The notes under the pieces are model-generated. The model had not been told where the DNA came from. It saw only the letters and a program-made list of their open reading frames with translations, and ran no database searches. Positions 1-8,772 of a stretch of DNA of 64,000 nucleotides are shown here, in pieces (positions within the stretch are counted from its first letter, which is position 1; each line of letters starts with the position of its first letter). Made by a program: the position numbers and the translations under genes. Origin of the DNA: CAVPNY01 sp963706905 (lineage in GTDB: Bacteria; Chloroflexota; Anaerolineae; Anaerolineales; UBA4823); NCBI GenBank assembly GCA_963706905.1, contig CAVPNY010000018.1, positions 248,001 to 312,000 on the forward strand, written 5' to 3'.

Positions 1-100
1 GGTTGAAGAGCGTCACCGGAAAGCCCATCAAGGCCAGGTGGGCAGCCATAGCTTTGCCGCCGTGCCCGGCGCCAATGACAGTGTATCGTGTCGTGTTCAT
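1..100 (-). CDS. Octopine/nopaline dehydrogenase-like NAD(P)-binding protein (N-terminal fragment, cut by window edge)
   Basis: Only the first 33 codons are in the window, reading off its left edge. They begin MNTTRYTVIGAGHGGKAMAA, a Rossmann beta-alpha-beta unit with the G-x-G-x-x-G dinucleotide loop (GAGHGG). The H-G-G-K variant of this loop is typical of the octopine/nopaline dehydrogenase family, which reductively joins amino acids to keto acids; other NAD-dependent oxidoreductases are possible. The start is supported by an AGGAAAGGA ribosome site about 6 bases upstream. It begins 29 bases after the stop of the B12-binding protein on the same strand, so the two are probably co-transcribed and may act on the same substrate. 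Confidence 0.6.
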   Translation of the reverse strand, partial: MNTTRYTVIGAGHGGKAMAAHLALMGFPVTLFN

Positions 101-129
101 GCGGGTTCCTTTCCTGGAACTGATGAATA

Positions 130-1788
130 TCAGCCGATGCCGATTTGCGCCAGGCGTTCAGCTTCGCTGATCGCCTGGCCGTGCTCATTAACCGCCTGGC
201 AAGCCCCGCCGATCAGGCGGGTCTGGATTTTGCCCAGAGCGAAGGGGTTATTGCGTAAATGCGGCGCATCCAGAATGCCGCAGGTAACTGCCCTGGTCAG
301 CGTTGGGGGATCAACCAGCGCATCGCTGACTCCGGAGCTGGCCAGGCTCCGGATGGATTTCAGCGTAAAGCTGGCCTCCTGCACTAATACGTGGCTGCGC
401 GCCTGGACAAGTGGATCAACTGTCATATTGGGCTGGCCAGCCAGGGCGTTTTCAATCGCGCGGCGAGCGATCAGGCAAGATTCGATCACTTCCCTGGCGG
501 TTGCCGCGTGATCCGCTTCGCAATACCCGACCACATGTACAATATCCGGGCGTAGCGCCATCTGCAGGTACACGCTGGCAGCCAGGTGGGCGCGAGCCGC
601 GTTTGGATCGATCGGGTAGCTGAGCAGGCCAGTGCGGGTTTGCCACCAGATGCGGAAATTCTCTCCGGCCAATGGTTCGAGCATGGCTTTGATCGCCAGC
701 ATCTTGGCCAGGTCCATGGCGTCACTCGTCCCAGGCGGGCTGTTAAACATCAGCTGGCAGATGTAATCGCGCACGCCAAAAGCCCGGGCGTTATAGGCTG
801 CCAGATAGGCTGCTACGACATACAGTACATCCGGTGCGTCGCGCATCCCCCAGTGGTGCGCCTCGTTCAATTCGACCGGGATATCCTGCTCGGCATACCA
901 GGCCATCACTGCCTGGTGCTGGCGCACTGATCCTTCCAGGTCCCACGGGCCTCGCCCATCCATGCGGTTGAACCAGAACAACGGGATGGCGCACCAGGCG
1001 GTGTGGATCGTATCGACATACAGCTCGCCCAATTTCAAGAAATCATCTGTGCCAGAATAGGTGCGCATCAGGGGGAAATTGCCTCGCAGGCTGGCCGCGT
1101 AAAGCAGGCGGTAATCCTGAGCGCTGCGCACTGGCACACCTCCGGCACCCTTCCGGCGCAGGTTCTGGCGCTCAGGGTGGAAGAAATTTTCCTGGGCATC
1201 CTGATCGATGCCTAGCGAGATTACATCCAGTGCGCTGGCCGCAGCGATCTCGGCGATGCCGCGGCGGGTCAGGTCCATATCTGGCAGGCCGAAGTGGTGG
1301 CGCAGCAGCGGGAATGGTCGCTTCCAAAGAATGCGGTCGATGGTGGTCTGAGGGTAGGCAATGTCACCAGACTGTGCCTTGTCCTGACCTTTGAGATAAG
1401 CAAGCGTTTCCTCAGCCGGCTCGCCGCCCTGGAAAGTTTTCTCGAAGAAACCCATCTTCGCCGCCCGCACTGCCAGCGGGGGGGTTCCCCCAAAGGCAAA
1501 GCGTACCCCGGCGCGGCGCATGTCATCGGCGGCTTCGGCAAATTCGCCTAGCAAGCGCTCGCCGGTCTCAGGCGTCAACCGGTAGGATACGGCCACCAGG
1601 TCGGCTTTTTCTTGACGGGCAGTTGCCAGCAGTACGTCGATGGGGGTGCCTGGACCGAGGAAAACCGTGCGCCAGCCAGCCAGCTCTGCCAGGCGCAGGA
1701 AGTTCATCACTCCAGCTACATGCACACATTCGCCGAGGGCGGCTGCAACGACGGTCTTGGTTTTTCCTTCAGGCCACTGGTTCTGCAT
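130..1788 (-). CDS. Cobalamin-binding protein with methylaspartate-mutase-E-like C-terminal region
   Basis: The 552-residue protein has two parts. Residues about 10-130 look like a B12-binding Rossmann domain: the segment ECVHVAGV fits the D-x-H-x-x-G cobalamin-ligand motif with the cobalt-ligating His and the Gly kept but Cys in place of Asp, and an S-Y-R-L strand and FGGTPP glycine turn follow. Residues about 170-530 resemble the TIM-barrel catalytic subunit of B12-dependent amino-acid mutases such as glutamate mutase E, including the block ELNEAHHWGMRDAPD. It is probably a single-chain B12-dependent isomerase or a B12 carrier; the substrate is unknown. A TATAAT box at 1803-1808 precedes the start by 14 bases and no good ribosome site is visible, so the leader is very short. 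The downstream dehydrogenase fragment lies in the same operon. Confidence 0.55.
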   Translation of the reverse strand: MQNQWPEGKTKTVVAAALGECVHVAGVMNFLRLAELAGWRTVFLGPGTPIDVLLATARQEKADLVAVSYRLTPETGERLLGEFAEAADDMRRAGVRFAFGGTPPLAVRAAKMGFFEKTFQGGEPAEETLAYLKGQDKAQSGDIAYPQTTIDRILWKRPFPLLRHHFGLPDMDLTRRGIAEIAAASALDVISLGIDQDAQENFFHPERQNLRRKGAGGVPVRSAQDYRLLYAASLRGNFPLMRTYSGTDDFLKLGELYVDTIHTAWCAIPLFWFNRMDGRGPWDLEGSVRQHQAVMAWYAEQDIPVELNEAHHWGMRDAPDVLYVVAAYLAAYNARAFGVRDYICQLMFNSPPGTSDAMDLAKMLAIKAMLEPLAGENFRIWWQTRTGLLSYPIDPNAARAHLAASVYLQMALRPDIVHVVGYCEADHAATAREVIESCLIARRAIENALAGQPNMTVDPLVQARSHVLVQEASFTLKSIRSLASSGVSDALVDPPTLTRAVTCGILDAPHLRNNPFALGKIQTRLIGGACQAVNEHGQAISEAERLAQIGIG

Positions 1789-1839
1789 GGATAATGTATC
1801 TAATTATAGGACAGTTTCTTACCTGACGAGCAAGATTTT

Positions 1840-2104
1840 GCGCGTACAATAGGGCAATCGCATCTAAATTGTTTTAACTGAAAAACACTCGGATTCAGCC
1901 ATTTTCAGCTTGTGGGCTTCGCTTACGGTTATTGTTTAGCGGTCAGAAGGCGAAAATATCATCAACTGCGACAATAAAAACAATTCCTTCCTTTGATCTG
2001 CTGATATTTTGGAACGTATTTTTGCAAATCCGTACCTAAAAAGAGGTAAAACCGCTTATTTTCGAGTTGTCAGACATAAGATGCAATTGCCCTAGCGTGT
2101 ACAA
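1840..2104. mobile_element. Probable MITE with 16-bp terminal inverted repeats and 10-bp target duplication
   Basis: The 499-bp stretch between 1788 and 2288 has no gene but holds a compact non-coding element. Its ends are TAGGGCAATCGCATCT (1850-1865) and, inverted, TAGGGCAATTGCATCT (2079-2094), matching at 15 of 16 positions. Immediately outside lie GCGCGTACAA (1840-1849) and GCGTGTACAA (2095-2104), a 10-bp direct repeat with one mismatch, as expected of a target-site duplication. The 245-bp interior has no open frame of any length. This is the structure of a miniature inverted-repeat element mobilised in trans. I cannot name the parent family from this window; a 9-12 bp duplication would suit an IS4-like transposase. 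Confidence 0.65.
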
Positions 2105-2184
2105 GACGTAATAGATAACCAGGTATCTGTTCTAGCAGATCAAAAGAATACGTTTAATGACGTAGCAACTGAAAAAATCGGGCA

Positions 2185-2193
2185 TGTTATAAT
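2185..2193 (+). promoter_or_regulatory. Extended -10 promoter for the MaoC gene
   Basis: TGTTATAAT is a consensus -10 box (TATAAT, 2188-2193) preceded by the TG of an extended -10 element. No convincing -35 box is present at 17 bp, which is normal for extended -10 promoters. Transcription would start near 2200, giving a leader of about 88 bases to the MaoC start at 2288. It lies about 90 bp outside the MITE. Confidence 0.45.
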
Positions 2194-2287
2194 TTTTTCG
2201 GTCACAAACTTGCAACGATTGGTTGGATTTTAGTTAACCGGTCTGCGTAAGTAATGGTCTGAATGGACGTATTCATTGGAGAAGAAG

Positions 2288-2761
2288 ATGAGCCAATCGC
2301 AGCAGAAGGTCCGCGGGCTGTATTTTGAAGAATTCGAAATCGGCATGACCATCGTCAGCGCAGGACGTACGATCACCGAGAGCGACATTGTAATGTTCGC
2401 CGGCCTGTCGGGAGATTTCAATCAGATTCACACCGACGCGGAGTACAGTAAGGCCTCTTTGGCAGGACAGCGCGTTGCCCACGGGCTGCTTTGCCTGTCG
2501 ATCGCCTCCGGCCTGGCAGTGCGCACCGGTTTTATGGATGGCACGGTGCAGTTCTTCCGCGAAGTCGCCGAGTGGAAGTTTATTAAGCCGGTCTTCATCG
2601 GCGACACGATCCATGTGTTCGTTACCGTCCTGGAGACCAAAGACCTGCGCCGTATGGGGAGCGGGCTGGTGGTTCTGGATGTGGATGTCCACAACCAGCG
2701 GGATGAATCAGTGATGAGAGGAATTTGGAGGATCCTGGTGGCGCCCCGCCCCAAGGAATGA
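2288..2761 (+). CDS. MaoC-like acyl-CoA dehydratase (hot-dog fold)
   Basis: The 157-residue protein has the signature of the R-specific enoyl-CoA hydratase / MaoC family: FAGLSGDFNQIHTDAEYSK carries the catalytic Asp and His of the hydratase-2 motif, and RVAHGLL follows as usual for single hot-dog members. Such enzymes hydrate trans-2-enoyl-CoA or related thioesters in the cytoplasm, in fatty-acid, polyester or dicarboxylic-acid pathways. I chose ATG 2288 over the in-frame ATG 12 bases upstream because GGAGAAGAAG then serves as the ribosome site. It ends one base before the PBP1A gene, so the two are probably co-transcribed although their functions are not obviously linked. Confidence 0.85.
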   Translation: MSQSQQKVRGLYFEEFEIGMTIVSAGRTITESDIVMFAGLSGDFNQIHTDAEYSKASLAGQRVAHGLLCLSIASGLAVRTGFMDGTVQFFREVAEWKFIKPVFIGDTIHVFVTVLETKDLRRMGSGLVVLDVDVHNQRDESVMRGIWRILVAPRPKE

Positions 2762-2762
2762 T

Positions 2763-5700
2763 ATGTCTGAAGAATTGAAACCGGACGCCAGCGACGAAAA
2801 GCTCGCGCCGGAAGACAAAGCGGCTCAAGACGCCGTGGCTCAAGACGCCGCAGCGCCCGATACCACAGCGCCTGATGCCAAAGAGCCCGATGTTGAAACG
2901 CCTGGCGTAGTTCCGGCACCTGCCGAAGATCAGGACGCCGTGTTGGAAGAAACATCAACGGCAGGCGGCGCGCCAGAACCCGCCTCGTCGGGCGCGGTGG
3001 CCTCCGCGGCCGCCGACGAGCATTCCCAGCCTGGAGACACCCGGCCCCTCCAAACCTCCAGCCAGCCGGTGTTCCTATCCAACACAGCCGGCGGCTGGTA
3101 CAACCCGGACGAGGAGCTGGAACCGGGCGTAGCCACGCAGCCAATTCCGCTTGCTGTACCGCCGCCAGCCCCCAGCGATACGCAACCGACGCGCCTGTCA
3201 CCCCAGGAGGCTCCACCGTCCAGCCTGACTCCGCCTCAACGCAGCGCTTCCCAAAGCACCGCGCTGCCGCGCCGGGTGAGCGAGGTGGACCAGGATGCCA
3301 CGCGGGTCACCCCTGCCGCCTATGTGAGCCCTGCACCGCCTCGAACCGCTTACTCTTCCAGCGGTCGCTCCATACCTGCCGCTCGCCCCGCCGCGCCGCC
3401 GCGTTATGGCGCTCCGCCGCCCCGAGCAGCTTCTACTGACTTGCAGCGCGGCCTGGGCTGCTTGCTGCGCGCCGCTATCATTGGGTTATTCCTTGCGGTC
3501 GCCCTGGGCTTGCTTGGAATATCTGCGCTCCTGTTCCAGTACTACCGCATTGCAGCTACGCTCCCCTCCGTGGACGATCTGCGGGCGCGCGCCGCTCAAT
3601 TCGAGACCACGCGTATCCTCGACCGCAACGGCAATGTCCTGTACGAGATTCTCGATCCCAATGCCGGGCGGCGGACTTACGTCAGCCTGGACAAGATTTC
3701 TCCTTACCTGGTTGCCGCGACCGTCGCCACGGAGGACAAAGGCTTTTACAGCCATCCCGGATTCGACCTGACCGCTATCTTCCGCGCTTTCTTGCAGAAC
3801 TACCGCAACGATGATATTGTATCCGGAGCTTCAACCATCACCCAACAATTGGCGCGATCGCTGTTGTTTACCCCCGAAGAGCGCTATGAGCAATCCTATA
3901 TGCGCAAGGTGCGCGAGGCCATCCTGGCAGCCGAGATCACCCGGCGCTACTCGAAAGATGAAATTCTTGAGCTCTACCTGAACGAATTCAATTACGGCAA
4001 CCTGGCCTATGGTGTAGAAGCCGCCTCCCAAACCTACTTCCGCAGCTCTGCCCAGCAGCTTACCCTGGCTCAGGCGGCCTTCCTGGCTGGGTTGCCCCAG
4101 GCGCCTTCGGTCTACGATGTGTATACCAACCGGGAAGCCACCATGCTGCGCATGGCTGATGTACTCTACCTGATGTACACCGCCAGCCAGGAGCAGGGCT
4201 GCATCTACGTCAGCAACAGCCCACAACGGGTTTGCGTGGACGCCCTGGTGGTAGCAGACGCATCCAAGGAGCTGCAGGACTATGAATTTAAATCACCAGA
4301 CATCGAAATCCGCTACCCGCACTGGGTGAATTATGTGCGCTCGCTGCTGGAAGCCCGGTATGACCCGCAGACAATTTACCGCTCCGGGTTCTCCGTTTAT
4401 ACGACGCTTGACCCTGGGCTGCAGGACATGGCAGAGGAGATCATTGCGGATCAGGTAGACAACCTCAAAGAGCGCAACGCCAACAGCGGCGCGCTGGTCG
4501 CCATCCGCCCGAACACCGGCGAGATCCTGGCCATGGTCGGCTCGGCGGACTTTTACAGCGAAGCAATCGATGGCCAGGTTAACATGGCGGTCAGCCCGCG
4601 CCAGCCCGGCTCCTCCATCAAGCCGCTCACCTACGCCGCCGCTTTCGAGAAGGGCTGGACTCCGGCGACATTAATCTGGGATGTCCCCTCAGAGTTTCCC
4701 CCCTCCGGTGACATCAACGATACCCGCCCGCCTTACGTGCCGATCAACTACGACGATCGTTTCCACGGACCCGTCACCGTGCGCACTGCCCTGGCCAATT
4801 CCTACAATATCCCGGCGGTCAAGGCGCTGGATTTTGTCAAGATCTTCGACAAACCCGATACCCCTTACGAGGAGGGTCTGGTACCTTTCGCCCGCCGCAT
4901 GGGCATCACCACCCTGACTCGCAACGATTACGGCCTGTCGCTTACCCTGGGCGGCGGCGAGGTTACTTTGCTGGAGCTGACCGGCGCCTACGCCATCTTT
5001 GCCAACGGCGGGCGGCGGGTGGCTCCCGTCGCCATCACCCGCATTGTTGATTTCAATGGCAACCAGGTCTACGAGTACAACCCGCCGGCTGGGGAGCAGG
5101 TCATCCGCACCGAGCACGCCTACCTGATCGCTTCGATCCTGTCGGATAACGCTGCCCGCACGCCGGCCTTTGGCCCCGAACTCGGTGCTCAACTTGCCTT
5201 TCCAGGTGGCAGCCAAGACCGGCACCACCAACGACTTCCGCGACAACTGGACGCTGGGCTTCATCCCCGAGCTGGCGGTGGGGGTGTGGGTAGGCAACGC
5301 TGATTACACCCCCATGCAGAACGTCACTGGCCTGACCGGAGCTGCCCCCATCTGGGCTGAGTATATGCGCGCGGCTGTTCAGCCGGTCACTGGCGGCAAT
5401 CCTTCTGCCTTCAGCCGGCCACCCGGCGTGATCGAGCGTGTGATTTGCGCCGTCTCTGGCACCGAGCCTTCCGCTGATTGCCCCACCCAGCGCACCGAGC
5501 TGTTCGCCGCTGACCAACCCCCCCTGCCTGCCAGCCAGGACCTGTGGAAGAAGGTGGTGATCGATACCTGGACTGGCCTGGAGGCCTCCCCATCCTGTGA
5601 CGACTTTACAGATGAAGAGAAGGCCATTAATGTCACCAACTCGTGGGCAATCAAGTGGATCCGTAAGGATTCGGCTGGTGAGGCCTGGGCTGAGCAGAAT

Positions 5701-6258
5701 GGCTTCTCCCGCCCGTTCTTCTTTGTCCCGCAGCGCCAGTGCAAGGCGGAAGACCCACACCCGCTGCTCCAATTTACCTCCCCGCGCAACGGCGATACTG
5801 TTATCTCCTCACCGCTGGATATCTTCGCCCAGGCCGGCGCAACTGGTGATTTTGACTCCTACGAGCTTGCCTATGGCTCAGGCGAAGACCCGGTGGATTG
5901 GGATACCCTGGAACAGGATGGCTCACCGGCCAATGAGTTTACCAAAATCTATGAATGGGATCTGCGCGATTTCCCCGCAGGGGTGGTCACGCTACGCCTG
6001 AAGATTAAAAGCATCCACGACACCTTCGCCGAGATCAAGATCCGCATTAATTTGCAGGTGCCGACTCCCACGCCCACGCCGACCCCCACCTACACCCCCA
6101 CGCCGACGCCAACTGAAACCCCCATCCCGTCTGCCACACCAACGGTCACCCCTACGCCGCCCATCCCCACGGCCACCAACCCGCCGCCTCTCCCCCCCAC
6201 GCCCACCAACGTGCCGCCGCCCGGAGGCACTTCTATCCCGACTGGCGGTCCACCTTAA
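2763..6258 (+). CDS. Class A penicillin-binding protein (PBP1A type), frameshifted
   Basis: With one base removed the reading frame gives about 1164 residues. A disordered Ala/Pro/Asp-rich cytoplasmic region fills about 1-225, one membrane helix follows near 235-260, then a glycosyltransferase-51 domain (ATEDKGFYSHPG, GASTITQQLARSLL) and a transpeptidase domain with the SxxK serine motif (GSSIKPL), SxN (ANSYNIP) and KTGTT. The C-terminus is a Pro-Thr repeat tail typical of Chloroflexi exported proteins. The frame breaks at 5174-5177, a run of four C; dropping one C joins ARTPAFGP to NSVLNLPFQVAAKTGTT. The KTG motif lies after the break, so a true frameshift would kill transpeptidation. A sequencing indel is more likely. 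It polymerises and crosslinks peptidoglycan at the outer face of the membrane. Confidence 0.9.
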
Positions 6259-6262
6259 AGAA

Positions 6263-6317
6263 AACCTCCCGCAGTACTTGTCCTTTGATCTACTCAGGAC
6301 AGGCTTTACGGGAGGTT
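6263..6317. terminator. Hairpin between convergent genes
   Basis: AACCTCCCG (6263-6271) pairs exactly with CGGGAGGTT (6309-6317), with a second inner pairing TGTCC/GGACA in the loop. It sits just after the PBP stop and before the stop of the convergent DUF4013 gene, so it probably ends both transcripts. The flanks are A/T-rich but there is no clean T run. Confidence 0.55.
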
Positions 6318-6343
6318 ATTCTAAAAATAAATCCGAATCTGGA

Positions 6344-7057
6344 TTAGTTCACAATCGCCATCGACGGTTCCTGAGACGCTACCTGCCCGAACAGGTGCGC
6401 CCAGATCGCGCTGACATACACGGTGGTCAATCCACTTACCACCCAGGCGATTATCCAGCCAATGCAGGGGATGATCCCCAGCACTGCGCTGACCAGGCCA
6501 ATCACCAGACCAACCACAATGGCTGCTACAATGCCGATCAACCAGGCGGTCAGGTACGGGCTCAGGTTGCTGGTGGCAACTTTGATGATGGCACCGATCT
6601 CGAACAAGGAGCCGAAGGTCTCTTTGCGGGAAAAATGGATCATCATCGCCGGGTAGAAGAAGGAGAGCAGCAGGCCATAGAGCACAGCCAGGCAGGCCAG
6701 AAGTATGCCAACGCCTGAGAATGCCGATCCGAGCGTGTTTACCATATCGCCCTCGGTGACCGAGCTGAGGGAAAGGCTGGCAGTGGTGATAAAGATCGTG
6801 CTCAAACAGATCACCGGCAGGGCGTAGATCAGTCCCGCCACCCAGATCAGCAGCCCTTTCATGAACTTGCCACCGAAATCCGTCCACTCCGGCAGCGGCT
6901 CAGCGGCTTTGTTAATGACATTCTTGAGCAGGTCGATCAGGTAACCCGCCCAGGCGAAGTTTAAGATCGGGACAATTGAAACCAGCGCACCGATAATCAA
7001 CTTCGACAACCATTTGTTGTCTTCGAAAGGATAAGAGAATGATTTTCCGATGTCCAT
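6344..7057 (-). CDS. DUF4013 integral membrane protein
   Basis: The 237-residue protein is strongly hydrophobic with about six membrane segments. It opens MDIGKSFSYPFEDNKWLSKL, the amphipathic lead-in seen in DUF4013 proteins, followed by repeated G-A-x-x-x-I/P helices; PCIGWIIAWVV lies near the C-terminus. The function of this family is unknown. It stands alone on the minus strand between the PBP gene and the GHMP kinase, with GGAGACTC upstream of the start as a ribosome site. Confidence 0.7.
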   Translation of the reverse strand: MDIGKSFSYPFEDNKWLSKLIIGALVSIVPILNFAWAGYLIDLLKNVINKAAEPLPEWTDFGGKFMKGLLIWVAGLIYALPVICLSTIFITTASLSLSSVTEGDMVNTLGSAFSGVGILLACLAVLYGLLLSFFYPAMMIHFSRKETFGSLFEIGAIIKVATSNLSPYLTAWLIGIVAAIVVGLVIGLVSAVLGIIPCIGWIIAWVVSGLTTVYVSAIWAHLFGQVASQEPSMAIVN

Positions 7058-7138
7058 AAGAGTCTCCTTGATGAAATTATGATTTGGTTATAAACACTTC
7101 AAATATAACACATTAAGAATAGATTAGTTCCTCAATAC

Positions 7139-8206
7139 TTAACAACACTCCTGCTTCCAAACCCTCAACCCATAACGGCTTAAATAAATCGGGATATTCT
7201 GGAATAGCGGGTTCTCCTGCTCGATCTCGCGCAGGATGGTGCGCTTGTGATAGGAGTGGTCATCGCACAGCAGCGTGATCGAGCCGCCGTCGCCGCCTGC
7301 CCCGTTGACTTTCCAGCCCAGGGCGCCGTGTTCTTTGGCGATGGCGATGATGCGCTGCGACTCAGGGCTGATCAGGTCGGGGTGCAGCCGCGCTTGCGCT
7401 GCGGTGTTCTCGATCATGGCTTGACCAAGAGCCGCAAAATCACCAGCGTAAAGCGCATCGCGTGACTTCTCCGCCGTCAGGCGCAGATCCTGTAGCTGCT
7501 TGCAATCCGGCCCGGCGTTCTCCAGCCCGCGGATCACCATCTCGTGGATGCTCGAGGAGTGGTGCGATTTGCCCAGGTAGATCAGCGCCAGCCGCCGCTC
7601 CAGCTCCCACCAGTCAGCATTGGGGATCTGCACCGGGGAGACGCTGGCGTGGGGGTAACTGTACATTTCAATGAAGTTAATCCCTCCGTAAGCCGAGCAG
7701 ATCTGATCCTGGATACCGCTCTGCTGGTGGAGCAGCTCCGTCTCAATGCGCTGGGCAGTCAGCGCCACCTGGTGGGCGGTCAGGCGACCAGGCGTCAGGC
7801 AATCCAGCCCGCCGATCATGGCCACTGTCACCGCGGCGGAGGTGCCGGTGGAAGCCCCGGTAGGTGCTTCGGAATAGATGGTTACTTCAAAAGCCAGGTC
7901 CTCCGGGATGCCCATGAAATCAATGGCCGCCTCCAGCAGGGGATGCTTGTTCCAGTGGTGCTCTGCTGGCAGCTCTTCATGCGGTATGACCGCATAGCGG
8001 TCGCCGTAGTTCTCAGCGTGGATCATGATGCGATTCTCACGCTCAGCCAGCGGGTAGACCGCGATCTGCACTTCGGCGTACGGGTAGACGCCGATATTGA
8101 AGATCTTGCCATAGCCAGCGAACCAGGTATCCGTCCAACCCCCATTATCGCAGATGCGGATCGGCGCCACGCTGTTGATAATAAAGAGCGGTTTTCGATT
8201 TTCCAT
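7139..8206 (-). CDS. GHMP-family small-molecule kinase
   Basis: The 355-residue protein has the three GHMP signatures: an N-terminal substrate motif APIRICDNGGWTDTW, the ATP-binding glycine/serine loop EAPTGASTGTSAAVTV in place of the usual P-x-G-x-G-L-x-S-S, and a C-terminal NGAGGDGGSI loop. The overall pattern is closest to sugar kinases of the D-glycero-D-manno-heptose-7-phosphate kinase / L-fucokinase branch. It is the last gene of a minus-strand operon with a nucleoside-type ABC importer and cytosine deaminase, 39 bases after the deaminase stop. The context suggests a sugar or sugar-like moiety released from nucleosides as substrate, but this is inference. Confidence 0.7.
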   Translation of the reverse strand: MENRKPLFIINSVAPIRICDNGGWTDTWFAGYGKIFNIGVYPYAEVQIAVYPLAERENRIMIHAENYGDRYAVIPHEELPAEHHWNKHPLLEAAIDFMGIPEDLAFEVTIYSEAPTGASTGTSAAVTVAMIGGLDCLTPGRLTAHQVALTAQRIETELLHQQSGIQDQICSAYGGINFIEMYSYPHASVSPVQIPNADWWELERRLALIYLGKSHHSSSIHEMVIRGLENAGPDCKQLQDLRLTAEKSRDALYAGDFAALGQAMIENTAAQARLHPDLISPESQRIIAIAKEHGALGWKVNGAGGDGGSITLLCDDHSYHKRTILREIEQENPLFQNIPIYLSRYGLRVWKQECC

Positions 8207-8245
8207 GAGTTGCTCTACTTCCTTTTTATCCCTTATCCTTCATCC

Positions 8246-8683
8246 TTAAACCCCAATGTCCTCGTTCCACAGCTCGGGCCGGGCAGCTATAAAGGCTTCC
8301 ATCAGATCGATGCACTCTTTAAGATTTAATATCTCCAGCTCGATGCCTCGCGAGCGCACGTAATCCTCTGGACCCTGGAAGGTTTTGTTCTCACCGATGA
8401 TCACCTTGGGGATCTTGTAGAGCAGCACGGTGCCGCTGCACATATCACACGGGGATAAGGTTGAGTAGAGCACCGCTCGCTGGTAATCCCGGGCATTCAA
8501 GCGACCGGCGTTTTCCAGACAATCCATCTCCGCGTGCAGGATAGCGCTGCCTTTCTGCACACGCCGGTTGTGCCCTCGCCCGACAATCTTCCCATCCAGC
8601 ACCAGCACCGAGCCGATCGGGATGCCGCCCTCTGCCAGTCCCTGGCGGGCTTCTTCAATTGCAGCTTTCATAAATTCGTCCAT
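8246..8683 (-). CDS. Cytosine deaminase, yeast Fcy1 type
   Basis: This 145-residue zinc deaminase has the HAE motif (LHAEMDC) with the catalytic Glu and the PCDMC zinc-ligand pair. Its C-terminal half, with FQGPEDYVRSRG, ILNLKECIDLM and the ending WNEDIGV, closely follows the small fungal-type cytosine deaminase rather than TadA or the large bacterial CodA. It would convert cytosine (or related pyrimidines) to uracil in the cytoplasm. GGAGG 6 bases upstream supports the start. It belongs with the BMP-type importer encoded upstream in the same operon, pointing to uptake and salvage of nucleobases or nucleosides. Confidence 0.8.
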   Translation of the reverse strand: MDEFMKAAIEEARQGLAEGGIPIGSVLVLDGKIVGRGHNRRVQKGSAILHAEMDCLENAGRLNARDYQRAVLYSTLSPCDMCSGTVLLYKIPKVIIGENKTFQGPEDYVRSRGIELEILNLKECIDLMEAFIAARPELWNEDIGV

Positions 8684-8730
8684 GATTGCCTCCGTAATAA
8701 TATCTATTTTTATATGGGCGGGTAGGGGCA

Positions 8731-8763
8731 GTGTAGGGGCAGGTCTTAGACCTGCCCCTACAC
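8731..8763. repeat. 33-bp near-perfect palindrome (REP-like)
   Basis: GTGTAGGGGCAGGTCT (8731-8746) is followed after one base by its exact reverse complement (8748-8763). Part of the left arm is duplicated just upstream (GGTAGGGGCA, 8721-8730). It sits between the third permease/ATPase gene block and the deaminase, so it may be a dispersed REP-like repeat or an intra-operon hairpin that attenuates the last two genes. Confidence 0.7.
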
Positions 8764-8772
8764 CTGCAAATA

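Noticed and set aside
1789..1850. Cobalamin riboswitch before the B12-binding gene
   Set aside because: The leader is only a few bases long from the likely -10 box, and no B12-box or long structured leader is visible.
2428..3216. A 262-codon minus-strand frame
   Set aside because: It is opposite the MaoC gene end and the disordered N-terminus of the penicillin-binding protein, Arg/Pro-rich, and has no family features.
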